Shown in pieces: positions 61,926 through 64,000 of a DNA stretch of 64,000 nucleotides; the stretch's first letter is position 1; each line of letters begins with the position of its first letter. The position numbers were made by a program, and so were the translations under genes. The stretch spans positions 1,550,001 to 1,614,000 of the forward strand of contig CADCSX010000006.1 of NCBI GenBank assembly GCA_902805475.1. Direction: 5' to 3'. Source of the DNA: Entonaema liquescens (taxonomy: Eukaryota > Ascomycota > Sordariomycetes > Xylariales > Xylariaceae). The notes below the pieces were generated by a model. It ran no database searches. It was not told the DNA's origin and saw only the letters and a program-made list of their open reading frames with translations.

Positions 61926-63033
61926 TACTTGTATATATCATCATAGCATACCCATTTTCGATATATACAAGTTAATGCAAACTTACATACAACTTCGATA
62001 TAAAATAGAAGTGATTTGATAATAGATGCTTGTATTGATTATATATATATAATATAATATTTAAATGTGTAATTGTACATGTTCTTATAGTCGACCCGAT
62101 TTAGGCATCAAAAGCTTGCAGGTGTCGATCTACTCGGGCCAGCGTGACGCTAAATTAGCTGTACAATACATAGGTGTACTGCATAGTACGTCAGGCATGC
62201 TCTGTGCCTGCCACCTTGGTACATATATATACAAATCGTGGGGCTTTCGAGAATGCCTCATTCAAGGTTATGTATTGACATAGCTACGTACCTCAAAAGT
62301 ACCCTACTCCGAAAGACGCACGGACATAGACCCACTCTATACAAAGTACATAATATTTCCCAGTTCTCATATCTTCAGGGCAGTAATAAACTTCTGGTGG
62401 CCTTCCCCAAGGAAATAATTTGGTATTTGGACAAATGTTTCGACGTTGGCTTACAACTTTACATGTAACATCTTCCGATCATACTTAAACTCTGATCATA
62501 CAGCACTAAATACACATCCTCCTTCAGCCACCAGAAAGCCACTACGACATTACTTTTTAATTCGTGAAAACATCTGAATTTTTTTTTTATGCGTCCTTGA
62601 GATACCACCGCCACTTTCCCCTACACGTCGCTATTCTCCATTTGTGGTAGCTCATACCCTCGTCATCGGATTGATTGCCTTGCCAATTGACGCGCCTGGT
62701 CCTCCAATTCCAATCAGCATCACAAATTAGATCAATTCTTGATGAACGACATAGTTCCCTAAAAGGGACCAGAATACCTCGAAACCGACCGGTGTCGCCA
62801 ACCAAGAAAAAAAAAAAAAAACCTCGTCACGCCTTCACCTACTCTTCCACCCCGCACACGACATACATCCCCCAAGAGGGCTCTTCGAAGAGAGCCTTGC
62901 TTAGCCAACACACGACAATCTATTCTATTATCCCTCCTACAACTGTATACCTTTTGACCGTGGACGATTCTCATCACTTCTTACCGCATATACATACAAT
63001 TCAAATCCAATTACTCACTTAGTCTCAAATGAT
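61926..63033. other. Intergenic region URB1 / last gene
   Basis: 1.1 kb. AT-rich TATATA blocks occur near 62040-62060, a T9 run at 62581-62589, and an A-run at about 62805-62820 about 215 bp before the next start. C-rich sequence near 62822-62875 looks like promoter. No ORF with support. Confidence 0.6.
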
Positions 63034-63055
63034 ATGGCACTACGGTATACAGTAG
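63029..63055 (+). promoter_or_regulatory. Overlapping 8-codon uORF
   Basis: An ATG 5 nt upstream of the predicted main start opens an out-of-frame 8-codon reading frame (M-I-W-H-Y-G-I-Q, TAG stop) that overlaps the main ATG at 63034. Its context is weak (C at -3), while the main ATG has G at -3 and G at +4. Whether the transcript includes it is unknown. Confidence 0.5.
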
Positions 63056-64000
63056 ACGCGCTCATATTCCTGCGCGAGTCGCCTTTGTGCGTCAAGCCAG
63101 GCGCGCTTCCTCCTGCGGAAGAATGGATGGGGTATGTTTACTACTAAAGAATCAAATTGACCTTCGTCGTCATGCTAATAGGTTATACAGCCCACCGCCC
63201 GAAACCTTCCGCAACAACCAAGGAAATAAACCTGGGACTGAGAGAAGAAGCAATGACAGCTCCCTATTAGACCCGTCTAGTAGACGAGTAGGCATTGACA
63301 GACACACGTCACGAAATGCAGGAGGTATGTTCGATATAATTCTCTTTATCTATCTAACTTCCTCTAACTTACTGTTCTAGCTTCTGAGGATATTATCCTT
63401 GGACCCCCTCGAACGACCTTCTCGTCAGCTACCATTACTAGGTCGAACAAACCATTCGATAACGATAAGACCTTGAAGGATACCGATACTCGAGATCGCT
63501 TCACCTTCCGCCCACGAAATGGTGATGCCGATAATTCTGAGCGCTTCCGCGACCGCGATCGTGATACTCGGAATGGATTCCGCCGGCGCGGTGATGCAGA
63601 CCAAGACAGTGAGGGGTGGAGCACTGTCAAGCCCCGTAAGAGTTTTGGGCATGAGGGTGCTGAACGATTCCATGGTCGTATGGGTGATCGCCCTGAGCGC
63701 TTTGGACCAGATCGTCGACCGCGTGATCAAGACGACCACGACAATGGAGATCGACCCCGTCGCAACTTCGGCGAGTTTGCGAAGGACAAAGAAGGTGAAG
63801 ACAGTGATAAACCCCGTAGAAACGGATTGAACCGGAACAGAACCGAGCAGCCTTGGCTAAGGGACAGTGATGCACCTGCGCCTCGGGAACGTTTTGATCG
63901 ATCCAAGAGCTGGAGAGACAGAGCTGCAAATGATAATCAAGGTGATGGTCAGCAAGATAGGCCGAGGGAGCGGACATTCGAGCGAAGATGGGACCGAGAC
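63034..64000 (+). CDS. N-terminal part of an Arg-rich putative eIF4E-binding/GYF-type regulatory protein
   Basis: Truncated by the window end. Exons 63034-63131, 63191-63324 and 63381 onward keep one open frame (284 full codons visible). The N-terminus is MALRYTVDALIFLRESPL, in which Y-T-V-D-A-L-I fits the eIF4E-binding motif YxxxxL-phi. Next comes LPPAEEWMGPPPETFRNNQ, a block I associate with fungal GYF-domain proteins of the Smy2/GIGYF type. It is followed by DEGW-like DSEGWSTVKP and long Arg/Asp-rich low-complexity sequence (ERFRDRDRD, RRWDRD). No GYF domain is inside the window, so that part is inference. It could act in mRNA translation control or decay. Splice sites are consensus. The gene follows URB1 in the same direction. 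Confidence 0.72.

Noticed and set aside
1..64000. CRISPR arrays, rRNA genes, telomere repeats or intact transposons
   Set aside because: No spacer-repeat pattern, no rRNA match, no TTAGGG arrays and no transposase, integrase or reverse-transcriptase ORF could be found by reading both strands.

Overview
The window looks like ordinary chromosomal DNA of a filamentous ascomycete (Pezizomycotina, most likely a Sordariomycete). Genes carry short 50-100 bp GT-AG introns with CTRAC-type branch points. Gene orientation is mixed, promoters are CT-rich, and most proteins are clearly recognisable fungal housekeeping proteins. The order cannot be fixed from sequence alone. No virus, CRISPR array, intact transposon, rRNA gene or convincing tRNA was seen.

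Layout: 1-6579 is gene-free and rich in simple repeats and non-B-DNA motifs. 6580-13297 holds peroxisomal Lon protease (-), RPA32/Rfa2 (+) and a GNAT acetyltransferase (-). 15279-23284 holds isopentenyl-diphosphate isomerase (-), a MATE-family transporter (-), a small DUF202 membrane protein (+) and a type II membrane protein of a fungal putative glycosyltransferase family (-). 24279-36333 is a dense block: SYO1 (+), a DNAJC8/Spf31-like J protein (-), DBP10 (+), RPN1 (-) and RIO2 (+). 37002-45336 holds a two-RRM RNA-binding protein (-) with a long intron-containing leader, then NADPH-cytochrome P450 reductase (-). 45.3-49.1 kb is gene-poor. 49087-57243 is TAO3/PAG1/Furry (+), 58419-61925 is URB1/NPA1 (+), and the window ends inside a gene for an arginine-rich protein with an N-terminal eIF4E-binding-like motif (+).

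Functionally, four ribosome-assembly genes (SYO1, DBP10, RIO2, URB1) lie within about 37 kb, alongside proteostasis genes (LON, RPN1, a J protein) and RNA-binding or translation-related genes. IDI1 and P450 reductase both serve the isoprenoid/sterol branch but are 27 kb apart with no other pathway genes, so this is not a metabolite cluster.

I rebuilt exon structures by hand from splice consensus plus reading frame. Several genes have tiny terminal exons that change the protein ends. LON gains a C-terminal SRL peroxisomal signal, P450 reductase gains its C-terminal DVWS, and RFA2 starts on a 7-nt coding exon. Three one-base frame breaks (one in the putative glycosyltransferase, two in URB1) sit at or beside short homopolymers and look more like base-calling errors than gene death. 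I found no clear new biological system. The most testable leads are possible splice control of the LON peroxisomal signal, an out-of-frame uORF overlapping the start of the eIF4E-binding-like gene, and the long multi-intron leader of the RRM gene.
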